A stretch of DNA of 35,484 nt from Phocaeicola faecicola (GTDB lineage Bacteria > Bacteroidota > Bacteroidia > Bacteroidales > Bacteroidaceae). This document shows, piece by piece, positions 8,630 through 18,343 of this stretch. The notes beneath the pieces are model-generated. The model had not been told where the DNA came from and did not search any database. It was given only the letters and a program-made list of their open reading frames with translations. The stretch covers positions 1 through 35,484 of the forward strand of contig NZ_JABSOE010000051.1 of NCBI RefSeq assembly GCF_013618865.1. The letters are read 5' to 3'. Numbering within the stretch: position 1 is the first letter of the stretch; each line of letters starts with the position of its first letter. Made by a program: the position numbers and the translations under genes.

Positions 8630-9892
8630 TTACAGAGCCGCTTTAGGCCAATAAATAAACTGGTCTGAAGAAACACTCAACATCAATATCGGAGAATCTT
8701 TAGCTTCACCGTCTCGTACTACAATATGATTCTGCTCAACCAGGAAGTTATACAGCGTAGGGAAATTAGAAGAAATCACCTTGATATCACTTCCGTATCC
8801 AGCTTCCAGATCACCCGGCAAATGTAAAATATCTGTTCCATCAATAGGGAATGCACCAGTTACCCGGTTGTATTTGATAAAGTAGTAATTATCATAATAT
8901 ACAACGACAGACCCCATTGAACCGTTCCATTCCAGAATCTTAAACGGAATCTTATCATAATCTGCCTTCAGGTCATCAGTAAGAATCAGTTCTGCATTCT
9001 TGAATTCAGCAGTACCCGTCTTAGACAACCAGTCTTTCATTGACAAAGCCGTACCGTCCTTGTCTACTGATATATTCTTCACGAGTTTCAGGTCGGCATC
9101 GCCATCCATTCCGATAAGGGTCACATCCTGTGTCTCCTCATTATACTGTATACCTGAAATGGCTGCATTGCCTACGCTAAACGGAGACTCCCATACATAT
9201 TTGTCGGCACCGTCCTTAGTCAGCAGGTTCGTTACACGGACTACCTTCTTGGCATCCTTATTGAAACCTACGAAATAGATAGAAGTATCATCCATGTAAT
9301 AATAAGCCATGAAATTACCGGCCTGACGACGAATCACTCCCATATTCCAGCCGGCAGTTCTGATATCTTTCATCAACGCATCGGCCACCTCATCGATTTC
9401 ACTCTGTGATGCAGTAATCATTTTATAGGATTTTCCGGTTTCAGCACCTGTACAGGCAATTGTACCATCGGTCACTTCTCCAATAACCAATGTTTCATCG
9501 CCGAAATACTTGATATCAGAATCAGACAGGTTGAATTCCAACTGCTTGTTTTCATTCACCGTAATCTTATATTCCCCTTCTTTCTGTGCCGGATACAACG
9601 TAGACTTGGTCACATAAGTACCAGCCTCTACATCGAATATGAAATACACACTCAGTTCATCGTTCTCATCGGTTGTTCCGGTGATTTTCCATCCCCCGTT
9701 CCATACTGAAGACAACACATTCTCAAAGTCTGTCACCAGCTTCACATTCTCATCCTCTTCTCCCTGGTCGGGCTTACCGCTCAAATCCGTTCCCGGATAC
9801 ACCAGTTCCAAAGGATCACTATACCAGTCGCAACTGGAAACCGTTCCGGCCAATATCAGTACCAGAAATAAATATCGCAATAGTGTTTTCAT
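8630..9892 (-). CDS. PUL-encoded lipoprotein of unknown function (SGBP position)
   Basis: A 420-residue lipoprotein with signal peptide and lipobox TVSSC (Cys21). The mature N-terminus is rich in Asp/Glu and Gly (residues about 35-50), as in a flexible surface tether. The rest is predicted beta-rich with many aromatic residues. The segment after residue 55 (acidic start, then a GGW..G..Y-type strand pattern) loosely recalls DUF4302-type proteins found beside SusD genes, but I do not recognise a family with certainty. It lies immediately after susD (30 bp), where surface glycan-binding proteins are usually encoded, so a glycan- or glycoprotein-binding role at the cell surface is the most economical guess. 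No catalytic motif is visible. Confidence 0.75.
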   Translation of the reverse strand: MKTLLRYLFLVLILAGTVSSCDWYSDPLELVYPGTDLSGKPDQGEEDENVKLVTDFENVLSSVWNGGWKITGTTDENDELSVYFIFDVEAGTYVTKSTLYPAQKEGEYKITVNENKQLEFNLSDSDIKYFGDETLVIGEVTDGTIACTGAETGKSYKMITASQSEIDEVADALMKDIRTAGWNMGVIRRQAGNFMAYYYMDDTSIYFVGFNKDAKKVVRVTNLLTKDGADKYVWESPFSVGNAAISGIQYNEETQDVTLIGMDGDADLKLVKNISVDKDGTALSMKDWLSKTGTAEFKNAELILTDDLKADYDKIPFKILEWNGSMGSVVVYYDNYYFIKYNRVTGAFPIDGTDILHLPGDLEAGYGSDIKVISSNFPTLYNFLVEQNHIVVRDGEAKDSPILMLSVSSDQFIYWPKAAL

Positions 9893-9922
9893 AATTTTCA
9901 GCTTTAATTAAAAACATTTGAA

Positions 9923-11869
9923 TTACCATCCCGGATTCTGTATCAGAGAAGGAGTTTTCGCAATCTCGTTCGAGTTGATCGGGAAGAAATAATCTCTGTA
10001 AGTTACCCGTCTCGGTGCCAGCTGTTTGCCTTCGAAACGTACCATCTTGTATTTTCTGCCATTAAGAGAAATCTTTCCGTTATCATCCAGAACCGGCTGC
10101 ATACCATGAATGTAGTGCTGCGTCTGAGGATATTCTCCTTCCGTCTCAAACCATTGCTGTGCACGGGTTTCTTCCGGCATGGCCAGATAGCGTGTTTCCT
10201 TTTCCAGTTCGGCAGGATCGGTCATGATACCTTTATAGCGCACTGTAAAGAAGCGGTTATTTTCGAAGAATAATTCCACGCGGCGTTCACGGTTGATGTA
10301 TTCGCGGCGTACCTCCTTGTCTGTATCGAATTCGGCAGGTACATTCTTCATGAACGAACGGTTACGGATCTGATTCAGCATATCCTTCATGATATTCACG
10401 TCACCGTCTGTTTCATTCAGCGCTTCCGCATAAATCAGCATGATTTCCGGCAGACGGATCAGCGGGAAGTGTTTAGCATAAGCCGAAGAACTGGTCGTCC
10501 AGTCATTGTCAATGAATTTACGCAAAGCATAGCCGGTACGGGTATTACGGGTATCACGAACCGTTGAATTTACCAGTTGGTCGTCTCCACTGGCTGTGTT
10601 ATACTCCTTACCCATCAGTACAGCTCCCAGGTAAACGATATCACGGTAGAAACGCGGGTCACGGTTTACATAAGGATTCGCATCGTCATACAAGTTTTTC
10701 TCTTTCGCATCCCAGATACTCCAGCCACAATCTCCGGCCTGATCGATAATCTCATACTGGTCAACCTGCTCCTGAGTAGGCTGGTTACGGGTCTGTCCAC
10801 TTCCGTAGCTATACGGAATGTTATCCTGAATCCAGCGTGCATCCTTACCTGTCAGCAAAGTCAGGATAGACTCCTTGTTGTAGAAATCATTATCCTTGAA
10901 CATTTCTTCCAGACGTTTATACACTTTGTTTCCCGAATTTTCCACGAAGTCCTTTTCGGTATATTTCTGATACAGCGAATAACGCTTGATACCACCGTTA
11001 GCCAGTTCAATCACTGCCTGAGCTGCATCACGGGCCTTTTCCCAACGGGTCTTGTCGTATACCTTATATTCAGCGGCTCCCGCTCTGGTATCGTGATCAC
11101 CCAAAGGAGACTGTCCGTTAATACCTCCATTATAAAGCGGCTGTGCAGCAATCCAGCGCACGATAGCCTTCACGGCAAGACACGCACCTCTGTCAATACG
11201 GTTGAACTCCTCACCTTCCTGCATCACCGGCAGACGCTTTGCAGCCTCATCCAGGTCATGGCAGATTTTCTCTACACTGGTATGTACCGATTCGCGAACC
11301 GCATATTCAGCCGGGTCTTCATCCAGGCCGAACAATCTGTCGGCATACACCATTTCACCGTGCCAGCGCAAAATCATATAATGATAATAAGCACGGAAGA
11401 AATAAGTCTCACCGATACGGCGTTCCAGAAGTCCCGGTTTTGACGGATGGTCCGGAGTATGATATTCCTCTACTCCTTCAATAATCTTATTGGCCTTACG
11501 GATAGACTGGTACCAGATCCACCACCAGCCGAACAATCCACCTCCGATGCTTCCGATCATACCCGGCTGAGAACTCAGCTCACCGTTCAGAATCTTGTAA
11601 GGCGCATCACTGTCGGCCTTGTTGTACTCCAGCTCATCACAGATTGTACCAATATTATGACTGTAAAGTAAATTCAATCCCGGACTGTTTGTATACATAT
11701 CCGAATACAACTGAGTAACCAGCTGGTTCACCTTATCGAAACGGGCAAATACCTCTGATTCCTGCAACTTACCGTCGTCTTCGCGTTCCAAGAAGTCAGA
11801 ACATGAGATTGGAGTCAAACTAAAAAGGCCAATCCCCACATATATCGCTATTTTACTAAACAACTTCAT
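9923..11869 (-). CDS. SusD/RagB family nutrient-binding lipoprotein
   Basis: A 648-residue surface lipoprotein that forms the lid of the SusCD transporter and binds the incoming glycan or glycopeptide. Signal peptide and lipobox PISC (Cys23) are followed by the typical SDFLER.. start of mature SusD proteins. The N-terminal SusD-like helical region includes the segment WWWIWYQSIRKANKIIEGVE and the YFFRAYYHYMILRWHG motif. The C-terminal half carries the family signature region LPEIMLIYAEALNETDGDV and RREYINRERRVELFFENNRF. The gene lies 11 bp downstream of susC and is surely co-transcribed with it. Confidence 0.96.
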   Translation of the reverse strand: MKLFSKIAIYVGIGLFSLTPISCSDFLEREDDGKLQESEVFARFDKVNQLVTQLYSDMYTNSPGLNLLYSHNIGTICDELEYNKADSDAPYKILNGELSSQPGMIGSIGGGLFGWWWIWYQSIRKANKIIEGVEEYHTPDHPSKPGLLERRIGETYFFRAYYHYMILRWHGEMVYADRLFGLDEDPAEYAVRESVHTSVEKICHDLDEAAKRLPVMQEGEEFNRIDRGACLAVKAIVRWIAAQPLYNGGINGQSPLGDHDTRAGAAEYKVYDKTRWEKARDAAQAVIELANGGIKRYSLYQKYTEKDFVENSGNKVYKRLEEMFKDNDFYNKESILTLLTGKDARWIQDNIPYSYGSGQTRNQPTQEQVDQYEIIDQAGDCGWSIWDAKEKNLYDDANPYVNRDPRFYRDIVYLGAVLMGKEYNTASGDDQLVNSTVRDTRNTRTGYALRKFIDNDWTTSSSAYAKHFPLIRLPEIMLIYAEALNETDGDVNIMKDMLNQIRNRSFMKNVPAEFDTDKEVRREYINRERRVELFFENNRFFTVRYKGIMTDPAELEKETRYLAMPEETRAQQWFETEGEYPQTQHYIHGMQPVLDDNGKISLNGRKYKMVRFEGKQLAPRRVTYRDYFFPINSNEIAKTPSLIQNPGW

Positions 11870-11880
11870 AATTCAATTTT

Positions 11881-14800
11881 TTAAAATGTAACGTTTACAC
11901 CAAAATTATAAACCTTCTGTATCGGGTACCATGAACCGTCGCCGTCGCCGGTTTCAGGGTCCATATTCACATCACCCAGTTTATCCAATGTCAACAAGTT
12001 CATACCCTGTACATAGAAACGTACCTGCTGCAGATGTGCTTTCTGAATCCATTTCTGAGGCAGAGAATAACCGATTTCGATATTCTTCAGACGAATATAA
12101 GAAGAATCATACAAGAAGAGGCTGCTCGATGCATTCTTGTTATTAGGATGACTGTTCAGGTGCAGTGCCGGGTACTTGGCATCCGGATTCTCCGGAGTCC
12201 ATGAATCCAGGTGCATACCTTTCACCTTACCCATATTGTTGCCCTGTGCACCCATTACCGGGAAGTCAAATACAGCCGGTCCCGACAATTGCAGAGAAGA
12301 AAGGGCAGCTCCCTGGAACAACAGGCTCAGGTCCCAGCCTTTATATGAGAATCCCATCGGCAAACCAAACTGCAATTCCGGAATTTTCGGATTACCCATC
12401 GGTTTCAAGTCGTGCTGGTCATCAATCTTTCCATCGTTGTTCAAGTCTTTGTACACCACATCACCCGGGCCCAGTTTTCCCCAAGGCTGATATCCGAAGC
12501 CATCATTCATGGCATTCAGACGGTCGGCCTCAGCCTGGTCGGCTACAAAATGGTCAACCTCATATACGAAGTGTTCTCCTACACGGCATCCGGTTCTTCT
12601 CATCCAAGGTACCTCACGCTCGATTTCCATCATTTCCAATATCTTGTTGCGTGCAAATCCGGCATTGAAGCGTACATAATATGAGAAATTACGTCCGATA
12701 CGGTCATTCCATCCCAGTTCGAGATCCACACCCCGGTTAATTACTGTTCCCGCATTTACATAAGAAGAAGTCTTTCCCAGTACGTCAGGAATACCGACTA
12801 CGTCACTACCACCCGTATTGGTGATGATGTCCCATCTTCTTTCATAGAAAGCATCCACCGACAATGACAGACGGTTATTCAACAAGCGCATATCGATACC
12901 GGCATTGTACTTGATACCACGTTCCCAGGTCAGGTCCGGGTTAGCCAGGTTACCTTCGGTAAGTCCACCGCCCATTCCCTGGTTATAATTCGGTCCCAAT
13001 GCCCAGTTACTTCCATTCGTTCCATCGTAATACTGTACATACAAGAAACGTCCGATACCCTGGTCATTTCCGACCCAACCCACTGAACCACGGAATTTCA
13101 GGTGATCGAGCCATGACTTGGCACCCTGCATGAATGACTCTTCTGTAGGAATCCATCCAATAGAGAAAGAAGGGAATACACCATACCGGTGTGCCTTGCT
13201 GAAGTTTTCAGAACCATTGATACCCACATTGGCCTCAAACAAATACTTATTGGCGTAATCATAAGTGGCACGTGCCGCAAAACCCTGATAACGGTAAGCT
13301 ACGTCATTACCAATGTTTCGCTGTGAACGGTTCATCATCAACATACCACTTACGTTATGATTGCCGAAACTGCGCTGATAATCCAGTTTCGCCTGCATAT
13401 ACATTCTGGAATTGGCAGAGAAAGCCGTATACGCATTCTTCTTGGTCTTGTCTACCGTAAACTTATCAATCGCAGGAGTATAAGCTCCACTGTACCGGAC
13501 CTGTTCCGGATCCGAATAAACACCCAGTCCGCCGGTCGGATAGAAAGTCGCATAACCACCATACGATTCATTGTTGGCCACCTCACGGTCCATAGAACGG
13601 TCAATCATATGTCCCTCTTCCACGTCGTAAGAAAACATACCTTCCACCTTCAATCCCTTGGTGATGAAATCCAGCTTATGTCCGATCACAAAGTTTCCCT
13701 GGAAATTAATCTTATGAGTAGTCTTGTATCCCATGTAAGCAATTTCACCCAAAATATTCTTGGTATACTGGTTATTACCGAAAAGCAATCCGTTCGGATG
13801 ATCCATGTAATAATTTTCATTTGCCGGATGCCCGTTTCTTTCAAGCACCACCGGATAAATAGGAGGAGTCGTATTGGCAGTAAAGATGATATTGCCTGAA
13901 CCGCCACCAGATTCATTGGTATCCGTAATCTGTCCACCGATATTCACGCTGACATAGAAATTATCCGTGATATCGATATCCAGATTCGTACGCAAGTTAT
14001 AACGGTTATATCCACCATTGGTACTGTATCCGTCATTCAGTTCCGAATAACGATAGTTACCGTCCTGATTAAAATAACCGATCATGGCAAAATAGCGGAT
14101 ACGGTCACCGCCACCTCGCAATGACAAAGTATAATTCTGCTGCAAAGCCGGACGGAATGCAAAATCGAACATATCAATATTATATCCCAATCCATCCGTA
14201 TTATCACCTTTAGCCCGTTCCCAGTTGCTGATCATCTCATCCGAGAACAAACGAGACTGTACGCCCGGATCGTTTTCCCAACCCGGATTATCGTTCTTCA
14301 AGGCCTGGTTATACAGTCTGGCATAATCGGCCGATCCCAGGTAATCCGGGAAAGACACCGGAGTAGCAATACCTGCCTGTGCCTTGAATTCCACCGACGG
14401 CTTAGACTGTGCAGTACCCTTCTTGGTAGTCACAATGATTACACCATTCGCACCACGGATACCGTATACAGCTGTAGCAGAAGCATCCTTCAAGATACTG
14501 AATGTCTCAATTTCGTTCGGGTCCAGACTGGACAAGCTGCGTTCTACTCCATCCACAATGATAATCGGAGACTGCGCTCCTCCGTTATAGGAAGACAAAC
14601 CCCGGACAGCAAATGAAGCCACGTCCTTACCCGGCTCACCACCGCCAAACTGAGTAACGGTAAGTCCCGGCATACGTCCCGCAAGCGCATTGGTGATATT
14701 GGCACTCGGGCTCTGAGACAGTTCCTTTACATTCACAGAAGCCACCGCACCCGTCAGTGTCGCCTTCTTCTGCGAACCGAAACCAACTACAACCACTTCC

Positions 14801-15174
14801 TGCAAGGTTTTAGAATCTTCCACCAGAACCACCTTCACCTCTTTACGGCCTTTCAAAGGTACATCCTGAGAAGTATAACCGATAAAAGAAACCGTCAGTA
14901 CGGCGTCTGCATAAGGCACAGACAATGAAAAATATCCGTTCAAGTCAGTAATCGTTCCTGTATTGGTTCCTTTTACCATAATATTGGCCCCGATAACAGG
15001 CAGTCCACTTTCATCAAGAACCGTTCCTTTAATCGAAATACCTTTTGATTGCTCCGCAATTTCCGTTTCTAACATAGGCTTCTCCGCCCACATCGGCAAT
15101 GAAAATGCATACGCAAATGCACAGGAGTACAAAATTCGCATGTACCTCCTTTGATTTTTGTTTGAGTTTTTCAT
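11881..15174 (-). CDS. SusC/RagA family TonB-dependent outer-membrane transporter
   Basis: A 1097-residue TonB-dependent transporter that imports oligosaccharides or glycopeptides with its SusD partner. A signal peptide (cleavage near MWA-EKP, residue about 30) is followed by a carboxypeptidase-regulatory-like domain (about 48-125; KGTVLDESGLPVIGANI), the SusC segment EVVVVGFGSQKK (about 130-142), the plug (about 145-255; NALAGRMPGL, DASATAVYGIRGANGVIIVTTKKG) and a beta-barrel ending in an aromatic residue (NFGVNVTF). No STN anti-sigma-interacting domain is present, consistent with control by the neighbouring AraC-type regulator instead of an ECF/anti-sigma pair. An internal Met12 is an alternative start. 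Only 17 bp separates it from the upstream GH92 gene. Confidence 0.97.
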   Translation of the reverse strand: MKNSNKNQRRYMRILYSCAFAYAFSLPMWAEKPMLETEIAEQSKGISIKGTVLDESGLPVIGANIMVKGTNTGTITDLNGYFSLSVPYADAVLTVSFIGYTSQDVPLKGRKEVKVVLVEDSKTLQEVVVVGFGSQKKATLTGAVASVNVKELSQSPSANITNALAGRMPGLTVTQFGGGEPGKDVASFAVRGLSSYNGGAQSPIIIVDGVERSLSSLDPNEIETFSILKDASATAVYGIRGANGVIIVTTKKGTAQSKPSVEFKAQAGIATPVSFPDYLGSADYARLYNQALKNDNPGWENDPGVQSRLFSDEMISNWERAKGDNTDGLGYNIDMFDFAFRPALQQNYTLSLRGGGDRIRYFAMIGYFNQDGNYRYSELNDGYSTNGGYNRYNLRTNLDIDITDNFYVSVNIGGQITDTNESGGGSGNIIFTANTTPPIYPVVLERNGHPANENYYMDHPNGLLFGNNQYTKNILGEIAYMGYKTTHKINFQGNFVIGHKLDFITKGLKVEGMFSYDVEEGHMIDRSMDREVANNESYGGYATFYPTGGLGVYSDPEQVRYSGAYTPAIDKFTVDKTKKNAYTAFSANSRMYMQAKLDYQRSFGNHNVSGMLMMNRSQRNIGNDVAYRYQGFAARATYDYANKYLFEANVGINGSENFSKAHRYGVFPSFSIGWIPTEESFMQGAKSWLDHLKFRGSVGWVGNDQGIGRFLYVQYYDGTNGSNWALGPNYNQGMGGGLTEGNLANPDLTWERGIKYNAGIDMRLLNNRLSLSVDAFYERRWDIITNTGGSDVVGIPDVLGKTSSYVNAGTVINRGVDLELGWNDRIGRNFSYYVRFNAGFARNKILEMMEIEREVPWMRRTGCRVGEHFVYEVDHFVADQAEADRLNAMNDGFGYQPWGKLGPGDVVYKDLNNDGKIDDQHDLKPMGNPKIPELQFGLPMGFSYKGWDLSLLFQGAALSSLQLSGPAVFDFPVMGAQGNNMGKVKGMHLDSWTPENPDAKYPALHLNSHPNNKNASSSLFLYDSSYIRLKNIEIGYSLPQKWIQKAHLQQVRFYVQGMNLLTLDKLGDVNMDPETGDGDGSWYPIQKVYNFGVNVTF

Positions 15175-15191
15175 AAAAAGTTATATTATGG

Positions 15192-17510
15192 TTAATAAAG
15201 TGTTGACTTATACATTAATGTCTTTCCCGGCATCGAAAGCGAAGGAGGTATCGCCTTTGCAGAAACAGCCCGTTTGTAATTCGGCTTATCACTCATCACG
15301 AAATGCAGTTCCACTCCGTCACTCACCTGAGAATACGGCAAATACGACTTGTCGTATTTCTTACCATTGACATACAAATCCTTTACATACACATTGTCTT
15401 TCGACCAGTTCTCGGTAGTCATCTTTATCTTCTTTCCGTTGCTCAGCGTAATCTCCAGCGCTTCCACACAAGGAGAACCGATGTTGTATACGTTGCTCGA
15501 CGGAGCCACCGGATACATACCCAGACAGTTGAACATGTACCATGCCGACATCTGGCCACAGTCGTCATTACCACTTAACGATCCCGGTTCATTACCATAA
15601 AAACGGTCGGCAATCTCACGCACCCAATACTGACATTTCCAGGGCTGTCCCAGATAATTATACAGATAAGCCACATGATGACAAGGCTCATTGCCGTGCC
15701 AGTACCCGCCGATACGTCCCTGAATATCGTGAGCACCCGGTATGTCATCCGGCAACTCTACAGTGAACAAATCGTCCAGGTGCTTCTGGAATGCCTTTTT
15801 GCCAATCAGATTCATGTATCCCTGCACATCATGAGGCACATACCACGTATACTGTATGGTAAAACCTTCGGTAATGTCTCCCCAACCGTGTACCGAGCCC
15901 GGTCCCTGATAAGCCACCGGAGTAAACGGAGTACGCCAGTTGCCCTTACTGTCACGTCCACGCATATACTTCGTTTCCGGATCCACCAGCGTCTGGTACG
16001 ACAGCGAACGGTTCAGGAAATACTGATAATCATCCATCTTTCCCAAAGCCTTTGCAGCCTGTGCGATACAGAAATCATCATAAGCATATTCCAGCGTCTT
16101 GGATACCGATTCCGCCTCTTTGTCAAAAGGAACAAACCCCATGGCCCGATACTCCGGAAGACAGTCAAAGTTCTCATTCATTGCCGTTGTTTTCATGGCT
16201 TCGAATGCACGTTCATAATCAAATCCCTTCACTCCCTTCACAATCATATCTGCCAGTACAGAGACCGCATGATAACCGATCATGCACCACGTCTCATTTC
16301 CATAGAAAGACCATATCGGCAACATTTTCTCCACGCTCTTGTCGTAATGAGCCAGCATCGAATTGGCAATGTCCGCATTCACATCCTGATGCACCAGGTT
16401 GAACCACGGGTGAAGGGCCCGGTAAGTATCCCACAACGAGAAAGTCGTATAGTTGGTGAAACCTTCCGCCTTCTCAATATTCTTGTCCAGTCCACGGAAC
16501 TGTCCGTCTGCATCCTGGAAGATAAACGGATGCAATGCTGCATGATAAGCAGAAGTATAGAACGTTTCCTTCGTCTTATTATCTGCCGTCAGCTGATATT
16601 TGCTCAACTCCTGTTCCCATACCTGCACTCCCTTCTCTCTCAGTCCGTCAAAAGTCTGTCCGTCGAGTTCCACCATATTTTTTGCCGCCCCGGCCGTACT
16701 CACCGCCGATACGGCTACCTTAACCGTTACCGTTTCATCCTTTTCTGTATGGAAAGAGAGACAAGCCATCAGGTTCTTGCCCCATGCCTCATACGAACTT
16801 CTGAAGCGGGAAGTATTGTAAATCACCGGCTTCTTGTCCTGCATGAAACGTAAGGTTTCCCATTTCTTTGAGAAAACAGCCTTGAAATACACATGACGTT
16901 CCGGTCCCCATCCCTTTACCAGTTTATAACCGGTAAGAGTAGAATCATTCTCCATGCGCAAGTTCGACCATTCGCAATGCTGCCACAAAGTATGATTCAT
17001 GTCAATCATGATGAAGGCCGAATCCGATGCCGGATAAGTAAAACGGAACATCCCGCTCCGCAGTCCGGCTGTCATTTCCGCCTTTACTCCATAATCCAGC
17101 AGATCCACCGCATAATAATTGGGAGAAGCCCATTCGCGGTCGTGCGAATAGCGCGAACGATAACCTTCCTGCGGTGCCTCACGCGTACCCGGATCCAGTT
17201 TCATGGTTCCAGTTCCCGGAATGAACAAGAAATCCCCCAGGTCAGGAATACCCGTACCACTCAGGTGAGTCAGGCTGAATCCCAACAGCGAAGTATGATT
17301 ATACTTGTATCCGGCAGCCGCATCATAAAAGTGCGCATCCGTATCCGGACTGATCTGAATGCCCCCAAACGGAATCTGAGCCCCCGGATAGACATTACCA
17401 TATCCATCGGTTCCCACCAGAGGATTCACCAAATCCGTCAGTTTCTCGGCATGCATGTTTACCGAAAACATACATGCACATAAAGCCAGCGCCTGTACTA
17501 TCCTGTTCAT
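15192..17510 (-). CDS. GH92 family alpha-mannosidase (second in operon)
   Basis: A 772-residue exo-acting alpha-mannosidase. GH92 enzymes are calcium-dependent, inverting, and remove terminal alpha-1,2-, 1,3-, 1,4- or 1,6-mannose from N-glycans and mannans. Signal peptide MNRIVQALALCACMFSVNMHA ends before EKLTD, so the enzyme is secreted, probably periplasmic. The N-terminal beta-sandwich has VNPLVGT (28-34) and FGGIQISPDTD; the (alpha/alpha)6 domain has E548 in EGFTIQYTWYVPHD (probable catalytic acid), HGNEPCHH (605-612) and GNDDCGQMSAWY (Asp649/650, region of the general base). All core motifs are intact. It starts 2 bp after the BSP gene stop, indicating translational coupling. It is a paralogue, not a recent copy, of the GH92 at 18344. 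Linkage specificity cannot be assigned by reading. Confidence 0.95.
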   Translation of the reverse strand: MNRIVQALALCACMFSVNMHAEKLTDLVNPLVGTDGYGNVYPGAQIPFGGIQISPDTDAHFYDAAAGYKYNHTSLLGFSLTHLSGTGIPDLGDFLFIPGTGTMKLDPGTREAPQEGYRSRYSHDREWASPNYYAVDLLDYGVKAEMTAGLRSGMFRFTYPASDSAFIMIDMNHTLWQHCEWSNLRMENDSTLTGYKLVKGWGPERHVYFKAVFSKKWETLRFMQDKKPVIYNTSRFRSSYEAWGKNLMACLSFHTEKDETVTVKVAVSAVSTAGAAKNMVELDGQTFDGLREKGVQVWEQELSKYQLTADNKTKETFYTSAYHAALHPFIFQDADGQFRGLDKNIEKAEGFTNYTTFSLWDTYRALHPWFNLVHQDVNADIANSMLAHYDKSVEKMLPIWSFYGNETWCMIGYHAVSVLADMIVKGVKGFDYERAFEAMKTTAMNENFDCLPEYRAMGFVPFDKEAESVSKTLEYAYDDFCIAQAAKALGKMDDYQYFLNRSLSYQTLVDPETKYMRGRDSKGNWRTPFTPVAYQGPGSVHGWGDITEGFTIQYTWYVPHDVQGYMNLIGKKAFQKHLDDLFTVELPDDIPGAHDIQGRIGGYWHGNEPCHHVAYLYNYLGQPWKCQYWVREIADRFYGNEPGSLSGNDDCGQMSAWYMFNCLGMYPVAPSSNVYNIGSPCVEALEITLSNGKKIKMTTENWSKDNVYVKDLYVNGKKYDKSYLPYSQVSDGVELHFVMSDKPNYKRAVSAKAIPPSLSMPGKTLMYKSTLY

Positions 17511-17512
17511 TT

Positions 17513-18337
17513 TTATTCCTCTTTATTTTCGACTTTATTCTCTACCTGCAAATCACCTACCGCAATCTGGTATTCATTCCACAGTTCATCAATATCATAC
17601 TGCTCGCCCAGCGCATATTTCACAGCACCGTTGAACGACCAGGGAATCACCTCCAGCGTACTCCGGTTGAATTTCCGGAGAAAATCCGGATCTTTGTTGT
17701 CCTTCAGCCAGGCAAAGAAATATCCGGCCGTACGGTAGCCGTCCATGTAATTACCTCCTTTAGGACGGGCATCCGGAGTAAAACCTCCATTGACTACTCT
17801 CACCGCATCGGCCATACCTTCAATGAAGGCCCACACCACACGGTTGGTTCCGTAACTGCCGATACCCTGAGGTTCCAACTGATAAGCATGTGTCAACTCG
17901 TGCAGCAGCACCCCTCTCGTCTCGAAAAACAACTTAGCCGTATCATTGGCAGCAAACGACCGTTCAATATGACGGGTACTGTAGAAAATGGAAATAATGC
18001 CGTTTCCGCCTCCCTTGGCAGATACCCCATCCGTATCCTGCAGCGAATAATACAGCGTATCCACAGGAACTATGCTGTCGGAAGGAGAATAATACAACGT
18101 AGACAATACCGTACGTGCCTGTTCGGCGATATACGATTTCGGATCGGTCACGATACGATGATAGATTTTAGAACCTTCAGTCTCCGGAGCCTGGTCATCA
18201 AAGACAATGTGACCCACCGGATAATTTTCCCAAGACGATGCCTGTGCGTTGTCTCCTTCTGCCTGTTTATTACTTCCACAAGCCGAGAAAGACACTACTC
18301 CCAACAATATTCCTGCAATAAGACAATGTGTTTTCAT
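17513..18337 (-). CDS. Basic secretory protein (BSP) family metallopeptidase lipoprotein (short form)
   Basis: A 274-residue lipoprotein: signal peptide with lipobox FSAC (Cys20), a short Asn/Gln/Ser/Gly linker, and a BSP domain from about residue 55. The zinc motif HELTHAYQ (146-153) and EGMADAVR (173-180) match the BSP HExxHxxQ and EGxAD pattern. A third conserved block is GYFFAWLKDNKDPDFLRKF, and the protein ends in an acidic tail (VENKVENKEE). It lacks the N-terminal Fn3-like segment of its paralogue at 7389-8597. It is sandwiched between two GH92 genes with gaps of 6 and 2 bp, so it is part of the enzymatic core of the operon. Proteolysis of glycoprotein substrate is inferred; bacterial BSP proteins are largely uncharacterised. 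Confidence 0.83.
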   Translation of the reverse strand: MKTHCLIAGILLGVVSFSACGSNKQAEGDNAQASSWENYPVGHIVFDDQAPETEGSKIYHRIVTDPKSYIAEQARTVLSTLYYSPSDSIVPVDTLYYSLQDTDGVSAKGGGNGIISIFYSTRHIERSFAANDTAKLFFETRGVLLHELTHAYQLEPQGIGSYGTNRVVWAFIEGMADAVRVVNGGFTPDARPKGGNYMDGYRTAGYFFAWLKDNKDPDFLRKFNRSTLEVIPWSFNGAVKYALGEQYDIDELWNEYQIAVGDLQVENKVENKEE

Positions 18338-18343
18338 TTTCGA

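Noticed and set aside
15675..16853. A 392-codon plus-strand open frame opposite a GH92 gene
   Set aside because: Antisense shadow of a clear GH92 gene, with Arg/His/Ile-rich non-natural composition and no promoter.
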